Below, one piece after another: positions 44,588-53,251 of a stretch of 64,000 bases of DNA. The notes beneath the pieces were generated by a model, which saw nothing but the letters and a program-made list of their open reading frames with translations, was not told the DNA's origin and did not search any database. Source of the stretch: Puniceicoccaceae bacterium Marseille-Q1082 (GTDB taxonomy: Bacteria; Verrucomicrobiota; Verrucomicrobiia; Opitutales; Intestinicryptomonadaceae); NCBI GenBank assembly GCA_904424815.1, contig CAJGBI010000001.1, forward strand, positions 1,693,671 to 1,757,670, read 5' to 3'. Position 1 is the stretch's first letter, and every line of letters begins with the position of its first letter. The position numbers were made by a program, and so were the translations under genes.

Positions 44588-46345
44588 ATGAAAATTTTCA
44601 AGACACTCAGGGCGTTGCGGGTAGCCGTGGCGCTCGCCGTATTCTGCCTGATAAGCGCGCAGTTCGCCGACGTTTACCATTCGCTCGGAAGCGCGTACTA
44701 CTCGGCGAATCCGACGTCGCTGATGTACGCGCCGGCTCTGCTGAAAATCCTCGCGGGCTGCGGGCTCGCGGCGGGTTGGGCGTTTGTAGCGTTCACGCTC
44801 GCGGCGTTCGCGTTCGGGCGCGCGTACTGCTCGTTCGCATGCCCGTTCGGGATATTGATGGACATTTTGAGGAGGATATCCATCTTGCCCGCAAAGTCGC
44901 GCTTCCTGAAAAACACGGCGGCGGGAAAATTCTGCAAAAAAAGCTTCTCGGTTCTCAAATATTCGCCCGCCATTCCGTTTGCGCGGTGGGCATTCCTCGC
45001 GCTCTCCGCGGCGGCGATCGCGTTCGGATACGGCGCGCTCTTCGGGTTCGTCGAGCCCTATTCGCTCTACGGGAAAATCATGGGCTCCATAGCGCACCCC
45101 GCGGCGAGCCTCGCCGTGGACGAGGCGGGCAGAATGCTGTCGAGCCGCGGGGTCTACTCTGTTCCGCCCGTCGGCGGGGACCCGTCGGTTCCGCTCGCGT
45201 CGTTCGCGATAGGCGCGGCGATTCTCTTTGCGATATGGGCCGCGAGCGCCTTGCGCGGGAGAATTTATTGCAACTCAATATGCCCCGTGGGCGCGCTGCT
45301 CGGACTCTTCTCCAAGATGTCGCTGTTCAGGCTCGAGGTGGACAAGTCCTCGTGCGTGTCCTGCGGGCTGTGCGAAAGAAACTGCAAGGCCCAGTGCATA
45401 GACGCCAAGGGCAAGTCGCTCGACTTCTCGCGATGCGTGCTATGCTTCGACTGCGCCGCGAACTGCCCAAAAAAATCCATATCCTTCAAATTTTCACCCG
45501 CCGCGAAATCCGAAAAATCCGGACGAAATCCGGCGCCGAAAAACTCGGACGAAAATCCCCGCGCGCGCCTGTCGGGCGGCGAAGGGCCTCCCGCGGGAAT
45601 GCCGAGGCGCTCTTTCGGAGCCGCTCTGCTCTCGCTGGGCGCTATAGCGTGCTCCGCCGCAAAAAGCGACGCGCGCGCGGGCGCAGACTCCGCAAAGGAC
45701 GGAGCCTCGCCATACTCCCTCGACCCCGCCGACCCGCGCAGCAGAATGCCGTCGCCGCCGGGCTCAAAAAGCGTCGAAAACTTCCTTGAAAAATGCACCG
45801 GCTGCCAGATATGCACGGCGGCGTGCAAGGCGCATATATTAAAACCCTCCCTCGGGCAATGGGGGCTTTCGGGGCTGATGCGCCCGTACATGGACTATTC
45901 CGCCGGATTCTGCCTGCACGCCTGCCAAAACTGTTCAAACGCATGCCCCACGGGCGCAATACAGTTCATCTCGGAGGACGACAAGAGATACGAAAAAATC
46001 GGCACCGCGATTTTCGACCAAAACCTGTGCGTCGTAAAAACCGACGGCACGGACTGCGCGGCCTGCGCCGAACACTGCCCCGTGCAGGCGATCGAAATGA
46101 TACCTTTCGGCGACCCGAAGAACAGCCTCTACATTCCGCACGTCCACGAAGACGTCTGCATAGGCTGCGGGGCGTGCGAGTACATCTGCCCCGTCATGCC
46201 CCGCAAGGCGATAGTCGTAAAGGGGCTGGCCGTACACCGCCGCGCGGCGAAGTTCGACGAGTCCATGCGCATATACAAGCCCGAAGTAAAAGCGCCGAAG
46301 CCGTCCGCCGAAAAACCCGCCGGCGCCAATCCCTTCCCGTTCTGA
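44588..46345 (+). CDS. NapH-NapG-like fusion: membrane ferredoxin joined to a Tat-like polyferredoxin
   Basis: 585 residues. The N-terminal half is NapH/YccM-like: about four membrane segments (10-30, 50-72, 130-155, 203-222), paired CSFACP (81-86) and CNSICP (228-233) motifs, then two 4Fe-4S motifs (C256-C266 and C283-C293). A Pro/Ser-rich linker is followed by MPRRSFGAALLSLGAIAC (338-355), a twin-arginine-like motif and hydrophobic segment in mid-protein. After it comes a NapG/MauM-like domain with four 4Fe-4S motifs (C403-C413, C442-C453, C490-C497 and C525-C535). It should pass electrons across or along the inner membrane. DUF362 precedes it. Confidence 0.83.
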   Translation: MKIFKTLRALRVAVALAVFCLISAQFADVYHSLGSAYYSANPTSLMYAPALLKILAGCGLAAGWAFVAFTLAAFAFGRAYCSFACPFGILMDILRRISILPAKSRFLKNTAAGKFCKKSFSVLKYSPAIPFARWAFLALSAAAIAFGYGALFGFVEPYSLYGKIMGSIAHPAASLAVDEAGRMLSSRGVYSVPPVGGDPSVPLASFAIGAAILFAIWAASALRGRIYCNSICPVGALLGLFSKMSLFRLEVDKSSCVSCGLCERNCKAQCIDAKGKSLDFSRCVLCFDCAANCPKKSISFKFSPAAKSEKSGRNPAPKNSDENPRARLSGGEGPPAGMPRRSFGAALLSLGAIACSAAKSDARAGADSAKDGASPYSLDPADPRSRMPSPPGSKSVENFLEKCTGCQICTAACKAHILKPSLGQWGLSGLMRPYMDYSAGFCLHACQNCSNACPTGAIQFISEDDKRYEKIGTAIFDQNLCVVKTDGTDCAACAEHCPVQAIEMIPFGDPKNSLYIPHVHEDVCIGCGACEYICPVMPRKAIVVKGLAVHRRAAKFDESMRIYKPEVKAPKPSAEKPAGANPFPF

Positions 46346-46423
46346 GGCGCAAAATCCGGCTCAGGCCCGCCGCCGGCGTAAAAAAAACGAAAAATTTTCT
46401 TCCGGATATAAAACGGCGCGGAA

Positions 46424-46447
46424 ATAAAAACTCCGCCTAATCGGAGT
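46424..46447 (-). terminator. Terminator of the lar/NicO-like operon
   Basis: Six-base-pair hairpin (ACTCCG/CGGAGT, loop of six) followed on the minus strand by TTTTAT, about 90 bases after the NicO-like gene stop. Short stem, so modest strength. Confidence 0.5.
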
Positions 46448-46540
46448 CGGTTGCGGAATTGATTCGCGCAAAAAAATCTGCGGCGCGCTCTTGGCGCATT
46501 CCCGAAAGCGAAATTCCGAGCCCAAAAAGCGTCCTCAAAA

Positions 46541-47233
46541 TCAGAAAAACAGCAATACCGCGCACGCGAGCACCACTCCGCCGGATAATGCGCGGCCCCA
46601 TTTTTGGAAAAACTCCCCGCCGCCCTTTACGAATCCGAGCCCGAACATCACGGCGGCGGTCATGGCGAGCATAGTCGCGACTGTCGAGACAGAAAAAGCG
46701 GCGGCCACCGAGGCGACCCCCGCCCAGTCGCCTTCGGACGCGGGAACCATGACGAGCGGCGCGAGTATTTCGCACGGGCCGAGGGTGAAAATCAAAAACA
46801 GCGTCCAAAAATTCGCCCTGTCGGAAAATCCGGCAGGAGCGCCCTCCGCCCCCTTATTTTCCGCCCGCCCCGCCGCTCCGCGGCAGCACAGGCAGATCCT
46901 CCCCGCAAACGACGCGCGCACCTCCGCCGCGAAATACGCGAGCGCAAACGCCAAAAAGAGCCACCTCATCGCGCTTTCGCGGATTTCCTCCGCCGCCTCG
47001 ACGGAGCCTATCCCCGCGCCGAGCGCGACTCCTATTCCGCCGACAAGCGCGGACGACAGCACATGCCCCGCCCCGCACACCGCCGCCAGCGCGAGGGCCC
47101 GCCCGACGCCCCATCCGCGCGATTTCGCGATCGCCGCAAACGGCAGGTAGTGCGCGGGGTTAGCCGCGGTGTGCCCCGCGCCGAACGCGGCCGCCGTCGC
47201 GGCCAGAGCCAATATTTCTCCGCCGGGGCCCAC
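46541..47233 (-). CDS. NicO/UreH-like membrane transporter, probable nickel permease
   Basis: 230 residues with about six membrane segments. Two His motifs stand in the places of the NicO/RcnA family: GAGHTAANPAHYLPF in helix 1 (instead of HAxDADH) and CGAGHVLSSALVGGIG in helix 2. A cytosolic loop contains ICLCCRG, a possible metal site, and the C-terminal half repeats the fold (FTLGPCEILAPLV). It follows larB by three bases on the same strand, so nickel supply for the Lar cofactor is the natural reading. Substrate is inferred from context, not proven by residues. Confidence 0.65.
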   Translation of the reverse strand: MGPGGEILALAATAAAFGAGHTAANPAHYLPFAAIAKSRGWGVGRALALAAVCGAGHVLSSALVGGIGVALGAGIGSVEAAEEIRESAMRWLFLAFALAYFAAEVRASFAGRICLCCRGAAGRAENKGAEGAPAGFSDRANFWTLFLIFTLGPCEILAPLVMVPASEGDWAGVASVAAAFSVSTVATMLAMTAAVMFGLGFVKGGGEFFQKWGRALSGGVVLACAVLLFF

Positions 47234-47236
47234 CGA

Positions 47237-47983
47237 TCAAATCCTGTTGGCAAGGTGCGCGCAATAGCCCGCCCCGAAGCCGTTGTCTATGTTAACGACG
47301 CTCACGCCGTTTGCGCACGAATTTATCATAGAAAGCAGCGCGGAAATCCCCCCGAAGCTCGCGCCGTACCCCACGCCCGTTGGAACGGCTATCACGGGTA
47401 CCGACACGAGCCCCGCGAGGACGCTCGCAAGCGCGCCCTCCATGCCCGCCACCGCAACGACCGCGGAGTGCGCGCGTATCTCTCCGATTTTGTCGGCCAG
47501 CCTGTGTATGCCCGCCACTCCGCAGTCGTAAAACGCGTCGGCGGGGCTGCCGAGAAATTCCGCCGTCACCCGCGCCTCCTCCGCCACCGGCATGTCGCTC
47601 GTGCCCGCGCTGACTATCGCCACCCTGCCGCGGACTTTCGGGCGCGGAGTTTTCGGGGGAATCCACGCCGCGCGCGCGATTTCGCAACATTCCGCCTCCT
47701 GAAACGCCGAGAGAAACGCCGACATTCCGTCGGGCGGCAGGCGCGTTGCGAGAACCCCCGAGCCGCGCGCGGCCAAAACGGAGGCTATCTCGACTATCTG
47801 CGCGGGCGTCTTGCCCGCCCCGTATATCACCTCCCCCGCGCCGCACCTGCGCTCCCGCGCGGCGTCCACGGAAGCGTGCGAAAGGCGTATTATGGACATC
47901 GAGTCGATGAGCCTCTCGGCCTCGCCCTCGCCTATTTCCCCGTTTTTAAAGGATCGGAGCACTGAGCGGATTTCGTCTTTCAT
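47237..47983 (-). CDS. larB: Nickel-pincer cofactor biosynthesis protein LarB (NaAD carboxylase/hydrolase)
   Basis: 248 residues. Carboxylates the pyridinium ring of nicotinic acid adenine dinucleotide and splits off AMP, the first step of the cofactor pathway. N-terminal LarB domain (LRSFKNGEIGEGEAERLI; D-AARERRCGAGEVIYGAGKTPAQIVEIA) and a PurE-like domain with VSAGTSDMPVAEEA, YDCGVAGIHRL and VAGMEGALASVLAGLVSVPVIAVPTGVGYG. The C-terminal NIDNGFGAGYCAHLANRI is the family end. The ATG overlaps the larE stop by four bases. Confidence 0.93.
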   Translation of the reverse strand: MKDEIRSVLRSFKNGEIGEGEAERLIDSMSIIRLSHASVDAARERRCGAGEVIYGAGKTPAQIVEIASVLAARGSGVLATRLPPDGMSAFLSAFQEAECCEIARAAWIPPKTPRPKVRGRVAIVSAGTSDMPVAEEARVTAEFLGSPADAFYDCGVAGIHRLADKIGEIRAHSAVVAVAGMEGALASVLAGLVSVPVIAVPTGVGYGASFGGISALLSMINSCANGVSVVNIDNGFGAGYCAHLANRI

Positions 47984-48777
47984 CTGTTCATATTCCCCAT
48001 TGAATAGCCGTTCAAATCCACGGAAACGGACTCGAAGCCGAGCGATTTTAGCCTCTCCGAGACGGCGGGCGCGAGCTCCCCCGCGCGCGCGAAAAATCTT
48101 CCGAGCTCCTCCGCGCCGAGCTCCACGCGCGCCCGCTTTCCGTGGACGCGGACCCTCACGCGGGAAAACCCGAGCGAGCGCACGAACTCCTCGGCGGCGT
48201 CCACCGCGCGCAGCGCGCTTTCAGAGACGCGCGCGCCGCTCTCAAAGCGCGTCATGAGGCACGCGTTCGACGGGGACGGCGCGAACCGCGGCATGTTTTC
48301 GCGCGCGTATTCGAGTATGTCGGCCTTCCCCCATCCGGCTTCGAGCAGCGGGCTGCGGACGCCGAGCTCCCTCAGCGCCCTCATTCCCGGGCGGAAGTCG
48401 GAGAGGTCGTCGGCGTTCGTGCCGTCGCAGAGCGTCCCGAGGGACTCTTCGCGGCATATGCGCGCAAATTCCGAAAATATCCCGCGCTTGCACAGATAGC
48501 AGCGGTCTGGCGGATTTTCCCTTATCGCTTCCGGAATTTCGGCGGACTTGACCGCGCGCCGCGCAACCCCCGCGGCGGCGCACAATCTTTCGGAGTCCCC
48601 CATTTCCGCGCGCGGCATCTGGGGCGTGTCGGCGGTAAGGGCGGCGCAGTTTTCGGCGCCGAGCGCGGAGGCCGCGAAATGCAGCAGCGCGCCGCTGTCG
48701 AGCCCTCCCGAGAGGGCGACCGCGACCTTGCCGAACCCCCGCAGAATTTCAGTCAGAGTTTTTTCTTTCAAATTCAT
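47980..48777 (-). CDS. larE: Nickel-pincer cofactor biosynthesis sulfurtransferase LarE
   Basis: 265 residues from the ATG at 48775-48777. PP-loop ATPase SGGLDS (23-28) activates the carboxylate, then sulfur is donated. C93 and C96 (DRCYLC) and C173 in the SNACLMTRF segment are visible; C173 aligns by motif with the sacrificial cysteine of the Lactiplantibacillus enzyme. Only C173 is expected to be sulfur donor if the single-cysteine type applies; the three-cysteine cluster type cannot be excluded by eye. Starts inside the end of larC (29-base overlap). Confidence 0.9.
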   Translation of the reverse strand: MNLKEKTLTEILRGFGKVAVALSGGLDSGALLHFAASALGAENCAALTADTPQMPRAEMGDSERLCAAAGVARRAVKSAEIPEAIRENPPDRCYLCKRGIFSEFARICREESLGTLCDGTNADDLSDFRPGMRALRELGVRSPLLEAGWGKADILEYARENMPRFAPSPSNACLMTRFESGARVSESALRAVDAAEEFVRSLGFSRVRVRVHGKRARVELGAEELGRFFARAGELAPAVSERLKSLGFESVSVDLNGYSMGNMNR

Positions 48778-50038
48778 CGAGTATTTTCCGCGAAACCGCC
48801 TCGAACGGGATTGCGAATTTCTTCGAGATTTTCGCAACATCGTCCGCCTCGGGCTTCGACTTTTTGGCGCAGCCGCACCGCGCGGTCTTGACGCGGACGG
48901 GCCCGAAAGAGGATTCAAACGCCGTCTCAAACCTCGGGAGAAAGTCGCGCAACACGCGGGTTTTCCGGACGCCGAGCGTGGACGAGCGGCCGAAGAAAAC
49001 CCGCTCCACATCCGCCGCGCCCGCGGGGTCGCACAGGGCGCAGACCTTCGCGCCGAGCCTGCCCTTTTTCATGAAAACCGGCTCCTGCCAGGCGTCGCGC
49101 GCGCCCGCCGACATCAGCGACGCCGTAAAATCCGCGAGCGCCTCGGCGGACATGTCGTCGATGTTCGCGCACAGCAAAAACATCTCCTCGGAGCCGCACC
49201 CGGAACTTCCGCCGGACTCGTAGAGCATGACGCGCAGCGCGTTCGCGATTTCCGGAACGTCGCGCCCGCCGATTCCGATTCCGGAGGCGACGGCGGTTCC
49301 GGAGATTTTGGGATTGAATTCGGAGCACATCGCGGCGAGTATCGCCGCGCCCGTAGGGGTGGTCGCCTCGTGCGGGGCGCCGCCTATGCGCGACGGAAAC
49401 CGTTTGGCGAGCTCCGCCGTCGCGGGTGCCGGCACCGGCATGAGTCCGTGCGCGCACCTGACGGTTCCCGAGCCGAGCTCAACCGCCGATGAAACTATTC
49501 TGTCAGCGCCGAGCAGCTCGAAGCACACCGCCGCTCCCGCTATGTCTATTATTGAGTCCACCGCCCCCACCTCGTGAAAGCAGACGTCGCCGATTTCGCG
49601 CCCGTGGATTTTTGCCTCGGCCTCCGCAAGGACGGTAAAGATTTTCAGGGAATCGGCCTTTGCCCTGTCCGACAGCCCCGAATTTTCAATCAGCTTTTTT
49701 ATTTCCGAAAACGGCCTGTGCGCGTGCGAATGTGAATGCCCGCCTGAATGCGAATGTTCCCCGCCGCCGGAATGCCCGTCGGCGCGGGAATGGCAGTGCC
49801 CATGTTCCCCTCCTTCAAGGCGCGCTTCGCCGCCCCCTTCCGAATCCAAGACCACGCGCGCGCGGGTTCCGGATATGCCGAGCCTGCTCTCCCGCGAAAA
49901 TTCGAGCCTCCACCCCCCGATTCCGATGGTTCTAAGCCGCCTTTCGAGCTCGGCGGGATCCGCCCCCGCGTCCACGAGCGCCCCGAGATTCATGTCGCCG
50001 CTTATGCCCGCGAAACAGTCGTAATAAAGAGTCTTCAT
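48749..50038 (-). CDS. larC: Nickel insertase LarC for the nickel-pincer cofactor
   Basis: 429 residues from the ATG at 50036-50038. CTP-dependent nickel insertion into the pincer. Opening YYDCFAGISGDMNLGALVDAG, FHEVGAVDSIIDIAGAA, PVPAPATAELAKRFP, HEATTPTGAAIL and the C-terminal LLCANIDDMSAEALADFT/GRSSTLGVRK are family segments. A His-rich stretch (79-107, ten His in 29 residues) suits nickel storage or delivery. It is one uninterrupted frame, unlike the Lactiplantibacillus gene, which uses a programmed frameshift to make LarC. First gene of larC-larE-larB and the transporter; larA is not in the window. Confidence 0.93.
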   Translation of the reverse strand: MKTLYYDCFAGISGDMNLGALVDAGADPAELERRLRTIGIGGWRLEFSRESRLGISGTRARVVLDSEGGGEARLEGGEHGHCHSRADGHSGGGEHSHSGGHSHSHAHRPFSEIKKLIENSGLSDRAKADSLKIFTVLAEAEAKIHGREIGDVCFHEVGAVDSIIDIAGAAVCFELLGADRIVSSAVELGSGTVRCAHGLMPVPAPATAELAKRFPSRIGGAPHEATTPTGAAILAAMCSEFNPKISGTAVASGIGIGGRDVPEIANALRVMLYESGGSSGCGSEEMFLLCANIDDMSAEALADFTASLMSAGARDAWQEPVFMKKGRLGAKVCALCDPAGAADVERVFFGRSSTLGVRKTRVLRDFLPRFETAFESSFGPVRVKTARCGCAKKSKPEADDVAKISKKFAIPFEAVSRKILDEFERKNSD

Positions 50039-50192
50039 AAATCTGCGCGCAATGTTAGATGCGGCCATTCGGCGCGTCAAGACGTTTGCGCGCCGCGAAT
50101 GGCGGAACCCCCCGGGCTCGAATTTAACTGTCAAAAAATCTTCCCCCAAAACTCCCTTGCCGTCCGCCGCCGCCTTTTGCTAAGCTTATTAC

Positions 50193-52493
50193 ATGGCCAG
50201 TAAATTATTATGCATATCGGGGTTTTTGTTTTTAACCCTCGCGGCGCGCGCGGCAACGGTCGTTTCGGAAGACGCAAAAGTTCCGAAGCACTATGTGCAG
50301 CCCGTCATCGGCAACGGCTCAATCTGCACGAGCGTCGACTTTGAGGGCGAACAGGTCCAGAAAAAATACCGCAGCTATTATCCGGAGGTCGTGTGGGCCG
50401 GAAGAAGGTACGCGCGCACCGACAACAATTCGGCGCTCATCACGATGGGCCACTACAAGACGGACATAACCGTAAACGGAAAGCCGCTGGGCAAACTGCT
50501 GTCGTGGACCCAAAGGCTCGACCGCGAAAACGCGCTGATAGAGTGCCTGGCAAAATACGAGCGCGCAACTGTCCGCACGCAGGCTTTCGCGCCGATGGGC
50601 CTCGACATGCTCGCCGTTAAGAAAACCGTCGAGCCCAGCGGCGGGCCCGCGCAGGTCAAAATCAAATTCACCTATTTCCTGACCGACGCCGACTCCGTAA
50701 AAAACCCGCCGCGGATGATTGTTGAAAAACCCGAGGGCTCGCCCGAGGGCGCGTCTATAAAATATGTAGCATACGGGTTGAAAGTATACCGCGGCGAGAT
50801 AGCGGTCTTTCCGTCGGCGGCGTCAAAATTCGAGGCCGGCAAAAACTCCGCGGCTTTTGAAACTTCCTTCGCCGAGGGAAAGCCCGCGGAAGCCTCATAC
50901 CTCGTCGCCTACGCCGACAACTACAACACGGACATCGCGGGCGACATCGAGCGGCTCGCCGACAAAATCGCAAAGGGCGGCAAGAAAGTGCCGTACTCCG
51001 ACATAGTAAAACTCTCCGGAATCGCCCGCCAGGACGAATTCCCCGAATCCGTGCGCGACGAGCGCGCCGCCGAGCTCCGCAAAACCGCAAAAAAAGGCTA
51101 CGATAAAATACTCGAAGAGCACAAAAAGCTCTGGGCCGACTATTACGCGCAGGGCTCTGCAATCTCAATTCCCGACGCGGAGATTTCCGACGCCTATCTC
51201 ACGGCGCTATACCACATGAAGAGCGTCGCCACGCGCTGGTCTTTCCCCGTCACCCTATTCGGGCACGGAGCGGGCTGGTCGGGCAGGTTCTTCGGCTGGG
51301 ACGAATACTACACGGCGGTCGGCGCGATGTCGGCGGGCAAATTCGACCTCTCCGAGCGCCCGTGCGTATTCCGCCGCAAGCTGCTCGCCCCCGCCGTGAT
51401 GAGGGTTTCCTACTACCGCGCGCCGACCTTCGGGAAAGCGGGCGCCAGATACGTCTGGGAAACGAACGAGGACGGCTCCGAAGGCACGACCGACGGACTG
51501 TGGCTCGACCACGTATTCCACATGTCCACGATCTCCGCGACGGGCTGGAGGCAATACCTCTATACGGGCGACAAAAAATTTCTCGAAAAAACCGCCTATC
51601 CCGTGATGAAAGAGTGCGCGCTCTTCTTCCTATCCCACATGGTCTGCAAGAACGGCGACAAAATCACGATAGGCAAGTGCACCGACATCGAGCGCCTCGG
51701 CCCCGCCGTGGAAAACGCGTTTCTCACCTCGTGCGGGGCGATCTACTCCTTCGAGACCGCCGCGAAAGCCGCCGACATACTGGGCGTTGATTCCGAAACC
51801 GCAAAAATTTTCAGGGAAACAGCCGCGGGCCTGCGCAAGTCGCTTCCGCAAAACGACAAAATGTACATCCCCTTTGAGGGCTGCGAAGAAAAGAGCATAG
51901 TCGCAATCGGCGGATATTTTCCCTTTCCCGTCCTGAAATCCGACGATCCAAAGGGGGTCGCCGCCGTGCGCGACTTCCGCGAAAACATCTATTCGGCGGG
52001 CAACATGGTGCCCGTCGGGAAATCCGTGTGCTCGTGGTACGCGAGCTGGCTGAGCTCAGCATTGGCGCTAATCGGCGACGCAAAAGGGGCCTTCGACATG
52101 GCAAAGCTCTCCATGAACGGGCTGGGGCTCTTCAAGGAGCCGTGGGAAATCCTCGAAACCGGCAACAACCCGTGGTTCGTCTCGGCGGCGGGCAACTTCG
52201 TGTACGCCTTCAACAACCTGCTCCTGCACCAGAACGAGGAGGGCCAGATAAGGGTGGCGTGGGCGGTTCCGGAGAACTGGAAAGACTTTTCGTTTTCGCT
52301 GCCCGCATACGGCGGGGGAAAACTCGAAGCCGAAGTAAAAAACGGGAAATTCGCAAAGCTCAAATACGACGGCAAGGACAAGGCTAAAAGAACCCTTCTG
52401 CTGCCGAAAAGGCTCGTGCCGGAAGGGAAAGTAAACAAGTCGTGGAAAGATTGCGGGGACTTTTATGCGGTTGACGCCCCACTGATTTGGTGA
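50193..52493 (+). CDS. Secreted six-hairpin glycosidase-like protein
   Basis: 766 residues. Signal peptide (MASKLLCISGFLFLTLAARAA). An N-terminal beta-sandwich-like region (30-250, QPVIGNGSICTSVDFEGEQ; YARTDNNSALITMGHYKTD) precedes an (alpha/alpha)6 region at about 320-690. Candidate active-site loops are GWDEYYTAVGAMS, the VWETNEDGSEGTTDGLWLDHV segment and the ETGNNPWFVSAAGNFVYAF region. The layout resembles GH95/GH65-type enzymes (fucosidase or disaccharide phosphorylase folds), with no clear family assignment. A terminator follows at 52544. Confidence 0.7.
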   Translation: MASKLLCISGFLFLTLAARAATVVSEDAKVPKHYVQPVIGNGSICTSVDFEGEQVQKKYRSYYPEVVWAGRRYARTDNNSALITMGHYKTDITVNGKPLGKLLSWTQRLDRENALIECLAKYERATVRTQAFAPMGLDMLAVKKTVEPSGGPAQVKIKFTYFLTDADSVKNPPRMIVEKPEGSPEGASIKYVAYGLKVYRGEIAVFPSAASKFEAGKNSAAFETSFAEGKPAEASYLVAYADNYNTDIAGDIERLADKIAKGGKKVPYSDIVKLSGIARQDEFPESVRDERAAELRKTAKKGYDKILEEHKKLWADYYAQGSAISIPDAEISDAYLTALYHMKSVATRWSFPVTLFGHGAGWSGRFFGWDEYYTAVGAMSAGKFDLSERPCVFRRKLLAPAVMRVSYYRAPTFGKAGARYVWETNEDGSEGTTDGLWLDHVFHMSTISATGWRQYLYTGDKKFLEKTAYPVMKECALFFLSHMVCKNGDKITIGKCTDIERLGPAVENAFLTSCGAIYSFETAAKAADILGVDSETAKIFRETAAGLRKSLPQNDKMYIPFEGCEEKSIVAIGGYFPFPVLKSDDPKGVAAVRDFRENIYSAGNMVPVGKSVCSWYASWLSSALALIGDAKGAFDMAKLSMNGLGLFKEPWEILETGNNPWFVSAAGNFVYAFNNLLLHQNEEGQIRVAWAVPENWKDFSFSLPAYGGGKLEAEVKNGKFAKLKYDGKDKAKRTLLLPKRLVPEGKVNKSWKDCGDFYAVDAPLIW

Positions 52494-52543
52494 ACGTTTT
52501 GCGCGCCGGGCTCGCATGTGCCGCCGGCGCTCCGTTTTGAAGA

Positions 52544-52582
52544 AGTCCGCCGCTGGTCGCGTCCGCCGGCGGACTCTTTTTT
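52544..52582 (+). terminator. Rho-independent terminator after the glycosidase-like gene
   Basis: Nine-base-pair stem AGTCCGCCG/CGGCGGACT, loop of 14, then CTTTTTT. About 50 bases past the stop. Confidence 0.8.
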
Positions 52583-52712
52583 ATGCCGAACCAGCTCGCG
52601 CGCGGCGGCATTCCGCGCCGCTTCCCCGCGCCGGCTTGCGCCGCGGCGCAAAATATTGTTGAAGGTTTGTACACGGCGGGGTATTGGTAGGGCGATTTTA
52701 ATATGTTTTACC

Positions 52713-53096
52713 ATGCCGAGTACCGATAACGACGCATTTGCAAAGACCCTCGGATTCGAGGCGCTCGAAAGCCGCTTCGGCTACGCCCGCGCCCGCGCCG
52801 TAGCGCGCCCCGAATTTCTCAACGGGCTGGGCATCGCCCACGGGGGATTTCTGTTTTCGCTCGCCGACTTCGCCCTTGCGCTCGCCGCCAACACCGACGA
52901 GCGCTCCGCCGTCAGCGCGAGCTCGTCCATAAACTACATCGCCCCGTGCCCCGCGGGGCGCGCAGTGACAGCCGAAGCGCGCGCCGTGTTCGCCGACCAG
53001 AAGACCGCCCTCTTCGACGTCCGCATTTTCGGGGAATCCCCCGACGCGCCGTACGCGGTGTTTCAGGCGCGCGCCGTGTTCAAGCGCCCCCGCTGA
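52713..53096 (+). CDS. Hotdog-fold thioesterase, PaaI type
   Basis: 127 residues. Cleaves acyl-CoA or aryl-CoA thioesters. The signature FLNGLGIAHGGFLFSLADFALALA carries the Asn, HGG and Asp of the PaaI/4HBT active site, and INYIAPCPAGRAVTAEARAVFADQKTALFDVRIF gives the second half of the fold. Full length, cytoplasmic. Start at ATG 52713. Lone gene with no pathway partner nearby. Confidence 0.87.
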   Translation: MPSTDNDAFAKTLGFEALESRFGYARARAVARPEFLNGLGIAHGGFLFSLADFALALAANTDERSAVSASSSINYIAPCPAGRAVTAEARAVFADQKTALFDVRIFGESPDAPYAVFQARAVFKRPR

Positions 53097-53251
53097 CTTT
53101 GGCGCGGGCGAAAAAATGTTGACTTGCCGCCCGAAACGGTCGATATTTGCATTGTTCTTGCGGGAGCGGGACGCTTTCCCGTTTGGTGGGGGATTTCAGC
53201 CTCTTGCGCCGCGGAATGGCAACAATTAAACAATTACACTCTCTACTATAT

